64,000 nt of DNA, from positions 124,001 through 188,000 of the forward strand of contig NZ_JBLZHU010000009.1 of NCBI RefSeq assembly GCF_048892425.1, written 5' to 3'. The translations under genes were made by a program, and so were the position numbers. The notes beneath the pieces were generated by a model. The model saw nothing but the letters and a program-made list of their open reading frames with translations. It searched no databases and had not been told where the DNA came from. Every line of letters begins with the position of its first letter. Position 1 is the stretch's first letter. Origin of the DNA: Pacificispira sp002696645 (GTDB lineage: Bacteria; Pseudomonadota; Alphaproteobacteria; UBA8366; Aestuariispiraceae). This document shows, one piece after another, positions 17,283 to 24,795 of this stretch.

Positions 17283-17320
17283 TTGACTAGGAAACTACAT
17301 CAATATAGTTTCCTAGTCAA
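17283..17320 (-). promoter_or_regulatory. Perfect inverted repeat, likely MarR operator
   Basis: Arms TTGACTAGGAAACTA (17283-17297) and its exact complement (17306-17320), separated by 8 bases. It lies 14 bases from the marR start and resembles the TAGTTT-centred palindromes bound by MarR proteins. Two bases later the MITE-like element begins. Confidence 0.8.
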
Positions 17321-17321
17321 C

Positions 17322-17586
17322 TAGAGCAATATCAGGTCATTCATGGTCACTCTGACCGAGATGTTTTAAGGCTGGATTAGGAGCAGCTTGCTGCGCGTAG
17401 CGGGGCTACGGGCAAGAGCTGCGACGCAGGCCAGCCTTAAAACATCCGGCCGGAACGGTGACTTTCGGCGGACTGCTGCTGCGTTACCCGCCTTGCGCGA
17501 TGCCCCGCATCGCTCTGTGGCGGGTGCCTCGCATCGTCCTCGCCGAAAGACATCAGAGTGACCATGAATGACCTGATATTGCTCTA
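17322..17586. mobile_element. MITE-like palindromic element (265 bp) with 34-bp terminal inverted repeats
   Basis: Perfect 34-bp inverted repeats at 17322-17355 and 17553-17586 (outer ends TAGAGCAATATCAGG). Inside are further perfect inverted repeats: 16 bp at 17360-17375/17431-17446, 9 bp CTTTCGGCG at 17462-17470/17541-17549, and GCGATGC-ccc-GCATCGC. The ends are TA, so the target may be a TA dinucleotide as for IS630/mariner-type elements. There is no ORF. It could be a non-autonomous transposon or a structured RNA gene; no transposase is in the window. Confidence 0.7.
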
Positions 17587-17621
17587 ACATCAGTAGGGTC
17601 TGTTTTTGATATGCCGCAAAG

Positions 17622-17652
17622 AAAAAACCCTCCCGATTGGGGAGGGTTTTTC
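17622..17652 (-). terminator. Rho-independent terminator of nrdA
   Basis: Hairpin AACCCTCCC-gattg-GGGAGGGTT with A and T runs on both sides, 21 bases past the nrdA stop. The symmetric runs make it potentially bidirectional. Confidence 0.9.
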
Positions 17653-17672
17653 TTAAAGAGAGCGCAAGCTGA

Positions 17673-19670
17673 TTACTGGCAGCTCAGGCATTCCTCGTAA
17701 TCCGGCTGGACGGCCTTTGGCATATCGCCAGCATTCACAAATCCGGCGAAGGGGAGGGAGACGGTGCCAGATGCCTTGATACGCACCGTATCATCCGCCT
17801 CTGCCCGCTGGATTGATTTGGAGCGACAGTAATACAGGCTTTTGACACCTTGTTTCCAGGCCCGCATGTGCAATTGATGCAGGTCGCGCTTATGGATGTC
17901 CGCCGGCAGGAACAGATTCAGCGATTGTGCCTGACAGATATACTGGGACCGATCACCCGCGTGATCCACCAGCCAGCGCTGATCAATTTCAAAGGCTGTC
18001 TTATAAACATCCTTTTCTTCGTCGGTCAGGAAGTCCAGATGCTGGACAGAGCCTTCATTGATGGAGATGGAAGACCAGGTATCGTCGTCATCCTTGCCCT
18101 TTTCCGCCAACAGGGCCTTCAAGTGCCGGTTGCGAACGGTGAAGGAGCCGCTGAGCGTTTTATGGGTGAAGCTGTTCGCCGCAATCGGCTCGATTCCGGG
18201 CGATGTGCCGCCACAGATGATGGAGATCGACGCCGTGGGCGCAATCGCCATCTTGTTGGAGAACCGTTCCATAATGCCAAATTCGGCGGCATCGGGGCAG
18301 GCTCCGCGTTCTTCTGCCAATTGCTTGGAGGCTGCATCGGCCTGAATGCGGATATGTTTGAACATGCGGGTGTTCCATACCTTGGCCATAACGCCTTCCA
18401 TCGGGATTTTCATCGCCTGTAGGAAGGAATGGAAGCCCATCGTGCCCAACCCGACAGAGCGTTCACGCATCGCGGAATATTTCGCCTTTTCAAACTCGGA
18501 TCCGGCATTGTTGATGAAATCCTGCATCACATTGTCCAGGAAGCGCATCACGTCGGGGATCAGCATCTCTTCATCCTGCCAATCCAGGAATGTTTCCAGA
18601 TTGAGAGAGGAGAGGCAGCAGACAGCGGTGCGATCCTTGCCATGATGGTCGATGCCGGTCGGCAGGGTGATTTCTGAACACAGATTTGAGGTTTTGACCG
18701 TCAATCCTGCCAGCTTTTGCTGTTCGGGCAGGTTCCGGTTCACGTGATCGCCATAGACGATATAGGGTTCGCCGGTTTCGATGCGTGCCGTCAGGATGCG
18801 GATCCAAAGGTCGCGGGCGCGCACCATGCGGACCATCTTCTGATCCTTAGGCGAAACCAGCTTCCATTCTTCATCATTCTCAACCGCGCGCATGAAGTCG
18901 TCGGTAATGACGATTCCGTGGTGCAGGTTCTGTGCCTTGCGGTTGGGATCGCCACCGGTCGGGCGGCGAATTTCGATGAATTCTTCGACTTCGGGGTGCC
19001 AGATCGGCAGATAGACGGCCGCAGAGCCCCGACGCAGAGAACCCTGGCTGATCGCCAGCGTCAGGGAATCCATGACGCGGATGAAGGGCACGACACCGGA
19101 TGTCTTACCATTGCCGCCGACGGTTTCACCGATAGAGCGCAGATTGCCCCAATAGCTGCCAATGCCGCCGCCACGGGCCGCCAGCCAGACATTTTCGTTC
19201 CACAGGCTGACAATGCCTTCCAGGCTGTCATTGCTTTCATTCAGAAAACAGCTGATCGGCAGGCCGCGTTTGGTCCCGCCATTGGACAGGATCGGGGTGG
19301 CGGGCATGAACCAAAGTTTGGAGATATAATCATACAGACGCTGGGCATGGGCGGAGTCATCCGCATAATGCATCGCGACACGGGCGAACATGTCCTGATA
19401 GCTTTCGTCCTGCATCAGATAGCGGTCTTTAAGGGTCGCCTTGCCAAATTCGGTCAGCAAGGCATCACGGCTGCGATCCACATGAACCTGGATGCCGCGC
19501 TCGTTCTGCTTAAGATCGCGCATCTGGATACCCAGATCGCCTTCTTCCTGCTCTTGGGCTTCCTGCTGCGGGGCTTCCTGCTGTGGGGAGGGGGCGCGCG
19601 TATTCTGCGCGGCCTTCTTCAGCTTGGCGTCGAGGTCTTCGAACAGAGCGTCGTCTTGTGACGCTTTCAT
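17673..19670 (-). CDS. nrdA: Ribonucleoside-diphosphate reductase, alpha subunit
   Basis: Reduces ribonucleoside diphosphates to deoxyribonucleotides (class I; cytoplasm). The 665 residues from the ATG at 19670 hold the redox cysteines in LPISCFLNES, the thiyl-radical cysteine in TSNLCSEITLP, the partner in AVCCLSSLNL, the effector-binding/phosphate region GGGIGSYWGNLR, PTASISIICGGTSPGIEP, and a C-terminal CxxC (ECLSCQ). Before the catalytic barrel there is only a Gln/Glu-rich linker (residues about 15-45); no ATP-cone is recognisable, so dATP shut-off may be absent. No nrdB gene follows. DnaA- and NrdR-like sites lie upstream. A TTG at 19763 is a less likely start. Confidence 0.93.
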   Translation of the reverse strand: MKASQDDALFEDLDAKLKKAAQNTRAPSPQQEAPQQEAQEQEEGDLGIQMRDLKQNERGIQVHVDRSRDALLTEFGKATLKDRYLMQDESYQDMFARVAMHYADDSAHAQRLYDYISKLWFMPATPILSNGGTKRGLPISCFLNESNDSLEGIVSLWNENVWLAARGGGIGSYWGNLRSIGETVGGNGKTSGVVPFIRVMDSLTLAISQGSLRRGSAAVYLPIWHPEVEEFIEIRRPTGGDPNRKAQNLHHGIVITDDFMRAVENDEEWKLVSPKDQKMVRMVRARDLWIRILTARIETGEPYIVYGDHVNRNLPEQQKLAGLTVKTSNLCSEITLPTGIDHHGKDRTAVCCLSSLNLETFLDWQDEEMLIPDVMRFLDNVMQDFINNAGSEFEKAKYSAMRERSVGLGTMGFHSFLQAMKIPMEGVMAKVWNTRMFKHIRIQADAASKQLAEERGACPDAAEFGIMERFSNKMAIAPTASISIICGGTSPGIEPIAANSFTHKTLSGSFTVRNRHLKALLAEKGKDDDDTWSSISINEGSVQHLDFLTDEEKDVYKTAFEIDQRWLVDHAGDRSQYICQAQSLNLFLPADIHKRDLHQLHMRAWKQGVKSLYYCRSKSIQRAEADDTVRIKASGTVSLPFAGFVNAGDMPKAVQPDYEECLSCQ

Positions 19671-19828
19671 GGATCCGTCTGGCACGTGTCTTACCCCCAA
19701 GTCATTCGGTCCGATGCGACCATCTCGGTTCAATCTGTTATCCCCAGCTTGTCGTCCCCCCAAAGGGTCTGCCTGAACCCGCTAAATAGCATAGGGTTAG
19801 GCCAAACTGCAGGACGCTTTTGCTCCCG

Positions 19829-19864
19829 TTATTCACAGGCTGTGGACTGAATTCCTGTGGATAT
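19829..19864. promoter_or_regulatory. DnaA-box-like pair upstream of nrdA
   Basis: TTATTCACA at 19829-19837 fits the consensus TTATNCACA exactly, and TGTGGATAT at 19856-19864 is a reversed copy with one mismatch. They are about 160-195 bases upstream of the nrdA start. DnaA control of nrd genes is known in Escherichia coli. Confidence 0.5.
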
Positions 19865-19876
19865 TAACGATATTAC

Positions 19877-19922
19877 CCACAAGATATCGACCTTCTTTGC
19901 TGCGAGACACAAGATATAGCGA
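19877..19922. promoter_or_regulatory. Candidate tandem NrdR boxes of nrdA
   Basis: Two related 16-mers, 19877-19892 and 19907-19922, share CACAAGATAT and start 30 bases apart, close to the three-turn spacing typical of paired NrdR boxes. The second matches the consensus palindrome at about 13 of 16 positions, the first at about 10. NrdR is the ATP-cone repressor of ribonucleotide reductase genes. Confidence 0.55.
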
Positions 19923-20051
19923 ACCGCGAGTCCGTGTCAAAGGCAAAAATGACAAGTTTGAGACTCAATTGAGGCTCATGCGTTCTACATCGGAAAGCGG
20001 GGGAAGTTAAAGCGGGGGAAGTTATTGTGATTCTATTTGGAAGACAGGCGG

Positions 20052-21143
20052 CTAAAGAAAGGGATGACGCTTGTTCACATCGCCCGATGCCGACAGGATG
20101 ATGGCAACGGGGCGGGTCGCAGCGAAATTGGCGCAAACGATCATGGCAATAACCATGAAGGGCATTGATAAAACCATACCCACAACGCCCCAGATCTGGC
20201 CGAATATCGCCAAGGACAACAGAATGACTAGAGGGCTGAGATTCAAGGACCTGCCCATCAGGCGCGGCTCGATCAAATTGCCGACAGCCAATTGAACGCT
20301 GGTCAGCACTGTTCCCGTGACAACAAAAGGAATCAGCGAGTCGAACTGGACCAGGGTTAAAAGTGCTGGGAAGGCAACGCCCACCAATGAGCCAATATAA
20401 GGAATAAAGTTCAGGATGAAGATCAGCACGGCCCAAAAGCCGGCAAAATCCACCCCGACCGCCGCCATGACGCCATAGCTGAATATGCCGGTGATCGCGC
20501 TTACAAAGGTTTTCAGTCCGATATAGGTTTGGATGTCCTTTGTGATCTCTTCGATCATTTCTTGTGCGCGCTTGCGATCATCTGTCTTTTGGAACAGGGC
20601 TTTTACCTTCTTCCCGAATGTCACCTGTTCCAACAGAATGAAGATGATATAGAATAATACCGTCATCATGTTGCCGGTGATTGCGGCGACAGCACTGACG
20701 GTGCTGCCCAAGGTTTTCCCAACATCGATCTGTTTGATAAGTTCCTGCACGCTGGGAAGCTCCCGCACACCAAAAAAGGCGAGGCTGTTATCCAGCATTG
20801 ATCGGATATTTTCTTCATAACCCGGCAGGGCTGCGGTGACGTCGGCAATATTGCTGCGAATCAAATTCGCCAGGAAGATGAAACCGGCGATGAAAACAAG
20901 AATGGAAATCGTCATGCCTGCCCAGGTCGGAAGATGGCGACCGAAAAAGGATGTTTTGGTCAACCGGATCGCAAGGGAATCCAATAAGATTACGACGAAA
21001 ACTGCGATGACAAAGGGAAGCAGGATCGCTTCTGCAACGACCATCAGATAAATGAATAGGGCGACAATGGAAAAGGCCGCGAAAACAGTGATGACCCTGA
21101 AATTTGTCCGGGGTCCGCTTGGGGCAGGGGGCTCTTCCGACAT
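20052..21143 (-). CDS. AI-2E family transporter (PerM-like permease)
   Basis: A 363-residue inner-membrane protein with seven or eight hydrophobic segments; two near the N-terminus, a soluble region of about 80 residues, then clusters such as GFWAVLIFILNFIPYIGSL and LNLSPLVILLSLAIFGQIWG. The motif FIPYIGSLVG and the closing GVVGMVLSMPFMV are family signatures. The family is named for autoinducer-2 export but most members have other or unknown substrates, including Na+/H+ antiport. It is monocistronic on the minus strand, about 280 bases upstream of nrdA control sites. Confidence 0.9.
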   Translation of the reverse strand: MSEEPPAPSGPRTNFRVITVFAAFSIVALFIYLMVVAEAILLPFVIAVFVVILLDSLAIRLTKTSFFGRHLPTWAGMTISILVFIAGFIFLANLIRSNIADVTAALPGYEENIRSMLDNSLAFFGVRELPSVQELIKQIDVGKTLGSTVSAVAAITGNMMTVLFYIIFILLEQVTFGKKVKALFQKTDDRKRAQEMIEEITKDIQTYIGLKTFVSAITGIFSYGVMAAVGVDFAGFWAVLIFILNFIPYIGSLVGVAFPALLTLVQFDSLIPFVVTGTVLTSVQLAVGNLIEPRLMGRSLNLSPLVILLSLAIFGQIWGVVGMVLSMPFMVIAMIVCANFAATRPVAIILSASGDVNKRHPFL

Positions 21144-21267
21144 CGCAGCCTTTTCCTAGAGCAAATTTTACGTAAACAGACTCATTTTCGACGGTACAGT
21201 TTGGTTTAAACGAAACACTAAGTCATCTGACTAGCATATGCGCGCGCATGGCGCGCTCCCTGTGGGA

Positions 21268-21298
21268 CCGGATACACGGATCAACTCTGTGCATCCGG
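21268..21298 (-). terminator. Hairpin just downstream of gcrA
   Basis: CCGGAT-x-CAC pairs with GTG-x-ATCCGG around a 13-base loop, 17 bases past the gcrA stop. No T-run follows, so it may be an attenuating or stability hairpin rather than a classical terminator. Confidence 0.4.
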
Positions 21299-21314
21299 TC
21301 GACCAGGGTGTCTG

Positions 21315-21677
21315 TTACGCGGACGTTGTGGCCGCAGAATTGTTGCTCGATGCGCCATCATCCTTGCGGCGATACGCGACCCCGCAATGCGCCTGGCAAT
21401 ATGGCTTGCCCGGCACTGCGCTTTTGCCACAGAAGTGGAATTCGTCTGTGCCTGGATGACCAATCGGCCATTGGCAGTGACGCTCTACAACATTGGGAAT
21501 CGGCAGCGGGGTGTGTCGTTTCACCTGTTGCGGCCTGGATGACAGACCCAGACGGTGCGCTTTTCCGATTACCGCATTGCGCGTAACACCGCCAAGTTTC
21601 TCAGCGATTTGGCGTGCGGTGTATCCATTCGTCCACATTCCCTTGAGGAGGGTGACGCGATCATCTGTCCATTCCAT
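21315..21677 (-). CDS. gcrA: GcrA cell-cycle regulator
   Basis: A 120-residue member of the alphaproteobacterial GcrA family. The N-terminal helix-turn-helix (MEWTDDRVTLLKGMWTNGYT then ARQIAEKLGGVTRNAVIGKAHR, residues 1-42) binds DNA at methylated GANTC; the C-terminal segment CQWPIGHPGTDEFHFCG with PYCQAHCGVAYR contacts sigma-70 region 2 in Caulobacter. The linker between them is much shorter than in Caulobacter GcrA (about 173 aa), giving a compact protein. GcrA works with the methyltransferase CcrM, implying one elsewhere in this genome. Eight GANTC sites lie upstream. Confidence 0.93.
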   Translation of the reverse strand: MEWTDDRVTLLKGMWTNGYTARQIAEKLGGVTRNAVIGKAHRLGLSSRPQQVKRHTPLPIPNVVERHCQWPIGHPGTDEFHFCGKSAVPGKPYCQAHCGVAYRRKDDGASSNNSAATTSA

Positions 21678-21856
21678 GGTGCACCTCTTCGTGTTTTCGC
21701 CGGACCTCCCCCCGTAGGGCGTCTCGCCTGGCCGTTGGTCGTGATGCTGGCCGAATTCGGCGTAGCTCTCCCGCGCGCACGGAATCTTCCCCCGTCCGCT
21801 AAACCAATAGATATTGTGGTCTATTTGCTTGCCAGCACAATATACGGCTATTTTTT

Positions 21857-22020
21857 GAGTCTCAAGAAGAAAAAACGATTCGAGTGAGATTCTCTGCGGA
21901 GCGTGGCGATTCTATGGGAAGGTCAAGTCTTCACGGGGCGAAAATTTGGTCAATTATGCTCAGAATCGTGGACTCATGTCGGTTAGAATCGCCGTTATTT
22001 TCACGTTTCCGCAGCGAATC
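21857..22020. promoter_or_regulatory. Cluster of eight GANTC (CcrM) sites upstream of gcrA
   Basis: GANTC occurs at 21857, 21877, 21888, 21908, 21963, 21971, 21986 and 22016 within 164 bp, plus one more at 21782. By chance about 0.6 sites are expected in that length. The stretch lies in a 384-base gene-free gap (21678-22061) upstream of gcrA, where no other gene is seen. It is a likely methylation-sensitive promoter region. Confidence 0.7.
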
Positions 22021-22061
22021 GGGTCGAAATTGAGGACACAATATCTTGTGTTCCTATCAAC

Positions 22062-22340
22062 TCAACTATGACGGGCAACCTGTCCCAGAGAAGGCCAGTT
22101 TGGTCGTGTGGCGATATCTTTGCTGCCACAGCCGGAGCAGCGAAGCCGGGCCCCGATCTCCGGCACCGGAATGGTTGGGCCAAACCGCGCAACCAGAACC
22201 GCCGTTGCGACAACCGCATTGTGGCCACAACGATTGCACCAACAGAAGATATCAATCGCGTCTTGGGTCAGATCCCCGAGAACGGTTTGGACACGGTGAG
22301 ATTCTTGTCGGCGCAGATCGTTTTCTTTGATACGGCCCAT
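22062..22340 (-). CDS. Small zinc-ribbon protein
   Basis: A 92-residue protein with two cysteine pairs, CWCNRCGHNAV (near residue 33) and CSGCGSKDI (near 69), separated by a hydrophobic stretch (VATAVLVARFGPTIPVPE), consistent with a single zinc-ribbon. Proteins of this type are conserved hypotheticals in alphaproteobacteria. I chose ATG 22340 (MGRIKENDLRR); an ATG at 22370 with AAGAG upstream would add ten residues. Function unknown; the cysteines could bind nucleic acid or a partner. Confidence 0.7.
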   Translation of the reverse strand: MGRIKENDLRRQESHRVQTVLGDLTQDAIDIFCWCNRCGHNAVVATAVLVARFGPTIPVPEIGARLRCSGCGSKDIATRPNWPSLGQVARHS

Positions 22341-22501
22341 TACACACTCATTTGTTCGATTAAATACCATTATTTGTTCTCTTAATGATCTTTTGTAGCA
22401 TCAAGAGAAAATCAGAACAAGATAAGAATATATGAATGCGATGAGTCTTGATATCTATCGGGGGGCGCTGATGTCACCGATTAGAAATCACGGGGCCTCT
22501 T

Positions 22502-23080
22502 TTAATATTCCGTGATTTCAGCAGGGCTGCCGTCCAGGGGATAGACATGAAGCATGCGCGGCGTTTGGCGGCGCGCGGTCTGAATATCAGGGAAGCTGAA
22601 TTTCTGAAGTGTTATGCCGATAAGACCCAGCCGATTGTTGCTGTGATCCTGCAGCGGCATTAGAAGCCGCTCGCCCATCGCAGGCTGAGGGCGTTCGCCA
22701 AACAGAATGCCTTTCAACAGCACCAGAGACGGACGCTCGATACAAGCCCGGAAATAGACATTTACCCGCGGGAGTGCTTCTGCGGGCGTTATCTCGTCCA
22801 GATACCTTCCGATGATCCCATTTTGATAGCGGCTGTTAATTTCTTCGCCTGCCAGTCGATAGCGCAGGCGGTCTGTTGCCGGCTCTGCTTCAATCAGGAA
22901 CACATGCGGCAGGGCCGTGGTAAAGGCGATAGGATCGACCGCTCTGCGGTCTGGAATCCTCGGAGTCTCGTCCTGCCACAGGCTGCCCCAATGGGAGAGT
23001 AAAAGGATGCATTGTTCATTCGACAGTTCGGCCTTTACTCCGTCGAATGCGGTTTTCCAGTTCGGAAACAGACCCTGCAT
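22502..23080 (-). CDS. PAS-domain protein (PAS_5 type)
   Basis: A 192-residue protein with a single PAS-like domain of the alphaproteobacterial PF07310 type: LLSHWGSLWQDETPRIPDRRAVDP at the N-terminus, then LPHVFLIEAEP, RLRYRLAGEEIN, GRYLDEI and the final GERLLMPLQD strand. There is no kinase, cyclase or GGDEF output domain, so it may sense a ligand and act through a partner. It starts 7 bases after the thiE-like stop and is probably the last gene of the fba-thiE-PAS transcript. Confidence 0.75.
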   Translation of the reverse strand: MQGLFPNWKTAFDGVKAELSNEQCILLLSHWGSLWQDETPRIPDRRAVDPIAFTTALPHVFLIEAEPATDRLRYRLAGEEINSRYQNGIIGRYLDEITPAEALPRVNVYFRACIERPSLVLLKGILFGERPQPAMGERLLMPLQDHSNNRLGLIGITLQKFSFPDIQTARRQTPRMLHVYPLDGSPAEITEY

Positions 23081-23086
23081 TTCGCC

Positions 23087-23734
23087 TTACAACTCCGATG
23101 CTTCAAGGGCTTTATGGAAGGCTTTGACGGCGGCATCCGGACCATTGGGATGGGACCAGACGGCCGATACAGCACAGATAAATTCACAACGCGTTTCCAA
23201 AACAGATGCCAGATTCTGGGGCGTCAGGCCACCAACCGCCACGCAAGGAACTTCCATCATCTCTGCCCACCAGGTCAAGGTGTCCAAGGCACCAGCAGCG
23301 GCTGGCAGATCCTTCGTGCCAGTGTCAAAGATTGGCCCGAAGGACACATAATCCGCGCCCGCTTCGGCCACATCCATACTGGTATGGCGCGACGTTCCGC
23401 AACTAACCCCGACAATGGCATCATCGCCCAGGATCTTTTTCGCCGCCTTGACGGATTTCACATCGGGCGTGTCCAGATGCACACCATCGCATCCCAGATA
23501 CGCTGCCAGTTTGGCATTCCCATTTAACAGAAAGGCCGTGTCATGAGATTTGACCTCCGCCAGGACCAGAGTCGCTGCAGTGCGGATTTCATCCTCTGTC
23601 GCATCAGGCATCCACAACTGAAGACAGGCCACCGGCCCGCCCTGCAATGCCGCCCGAACCTGGGCGGCAAACGCTTCCGGTTCGAATCGGGGCGGGCTGA
23701 CCAGATACAGCTGAGGCGCAACCGGGTCGGTCAT
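23087..23734 (-). CDS. Thiamine-phosphate synthase-like protein (ThiE/TenI fold)
   Basis: A 215-residue TIM barrel of the TMP-synthase/TenI family. Conserved parts: CDGVHLDTPD, GVSCGTSRHTSMDVAEAGADYVSFGPIF, VPCVAVGGLTPQN. However the typical QLREK substrate loop of ThiE reads LQLWMPDATEDE, and the pyrophosphate-binding lysine is not evident there, so catalytic identity is uncertain. It overlaps the aldolase gene by 4 bases, an arrangement I recall in related genomes. It could be a degenerate ThiE or a TenI-like regulator. Confidence 0.75.
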   Translation of the reverse strand: MTDPVAPQLYLVSPPRFEPEAFAAQVRAALQGGPVACLQLWMPDATEDEIRTAATLVLAEVKSHDTAFLLNGNAKLAAYLGCDGVHLDTPDVKSVKAAKKILGDDAIVGVSCGTSRHTSMDVAEAGADYVSFGPIFDTGTKDLPAAAGALDTLTWWAEMMEVPCVAVGGLTPQNLASVLETRCEFICAVSAVWSHPNGPDAAVKAFHKALEASEL

Positions 23735-24651
23735 GCTTTGCCTTGATAGATCTTGATGATCTGGTCCAGCATCGCCAGAGCTTCTGCGCGGGGGCGCTGG
23801 AACGTATTGCGCCCGATGATGGAGCCATTGGCCCCCCCGTCGCGCAGACCGCGGATTTCTTCGTACAGCCCATCCAGACCCTTCGCGGCCCCGCCGGAGA
23901 AGACGACAATGCGTCGGCCATTGAAGGACGATTGCATCACATGTTCAACCCGTTTCGCCAGGGTGGAAATGTCAATCTTCTGGGCTTCATAAACCTTCTT
24001 GGCGTCGGCCTGTTCCAGATGTGCCGTGGGCGGTTTCACCTTGATGATATGAGCACCCAGTTGTGCGGCCAGATGGGCGGCATAGGCACAGACATCCATC
24101 GCAGTCTCGCCCTCTTTCGACAAATCCCCGCCGCGCGGATAGGACCAGATCACAACGGCCAGGCCAACGGATTTGGCTTCTTCCGCCATTTCGCGAATCT
24201 CTTCGATCAGCTCATTGGCATAGTCAGAGCAGGGATAAATCGTAAAGCCGATGGCGGCGCAGCCCAGCTTCAGGGCATCGCCCACCGATGCAGTAATCGC
24301 CTGATCCTTGGTCGTTGCCCAGCTGTTAGAGCTGTTGACCTTCAGGATGGTTGGGATTTGGCCGGCAAAGGTATCAGCACCAGCTTCCAACTGTCCCAGG
24401 GGCGCGGCATAGGCGTTCAGGCCCGCATCAATCGCCAACTGGTAATGATAGTGCGGGTCATAAGCCGCCGGATTTGGCGCAAAGGATCGCGCCGGGCCAT
24501 GCTCAAACCCCTGATCAACAGGCAGGATCACCATCTTGCCGGTCCCGGCCAACCGACCCTGCATCAGGATCGAGGCGATATTGCGCTTCGTGCCCGGCGT
24601 GTCGCTTTCGTAATAGGACAGGATTTTCTTAACTTTTGGGGTGATTTTCAT
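23731..24651 (-). CDS. Class I fructose-bisphosphate aldolase (DhnA/FbaB family)
   Basis: Cleaves or forms fructose-1,6-bisphosphate through a Schiff-base lysine. The 306-residue protein has the family signatures LPVDQGFEHGPARSF, YHYQLAIDAGLNAYAAPLGQ, VIWSYPRGGD, AHIIKVKPPTA (the Schiff-base lysine) and NGSIIGRNTFQRPR. The ATG at 24651 (MKITPKVKKIL) is chosen over one at 24735, which would add 28 unlikely residues. It is the first gene of a transcript with the ThiE-like and PAS genes; tkt-gap lie 6-8 kb away. Confidence 0.92.
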   Translation of the reverse strand: MKITPKVKKILSYYESDTPGTKRNIASILMQGRLAGTGKMVILPVDQGFEHGPARSFAPNPAAYDPHYHYQLAIDAGLNAYAAPLGQLEAGADTFAGQIPTILKVNSSNSWATTKDQAITASVGDALKLGCAAIGFTIYPCSDYANELIEEIREMAEEAKSVGLAVVIWSYPRGGDLSKEGETAMDVCAYAAHLAAQLGAHIIKVKPPTAHLEQADAKKVYEAQKIDISTLAKRVEHVMQSSFNGRRIVVFSGGAAKGLDGLYEEIRGLRDGGANGSIIGRNTFQRPRAEALAMLDQIIKIYQGKA

Positions 24652-24795
24652 GGTTCCGACCCTTTTGATCTTTGGCGCAGATTGGCAAATAAGCTGGCGC
24701 GGGTTGTGCTTAGAAGTCGGGATAGGCAAATACACGCAAGAGGCCTGATATGCAACGCTTCTGGCACCGAGGACCCGGAATTGAGCGCCTTTTGA

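Noticed and set aside
19829..19864. Possible replication origin at the DnaA boxes
   Set aside because: Only two boxes, no AT-rich unwinding element and no origin-associated genes; a promoter role for nrdA is simpler.
21154..21238. Short element upstream of the AI-2E gene starting CTAGAGCAAATTTTACG
   Set aside because: It shares only TAGAGCAA with the ends of the 17322-17586 element and lacks clear inverted repeats; it may be a common intergenic motif, but this is too weak to annotate.
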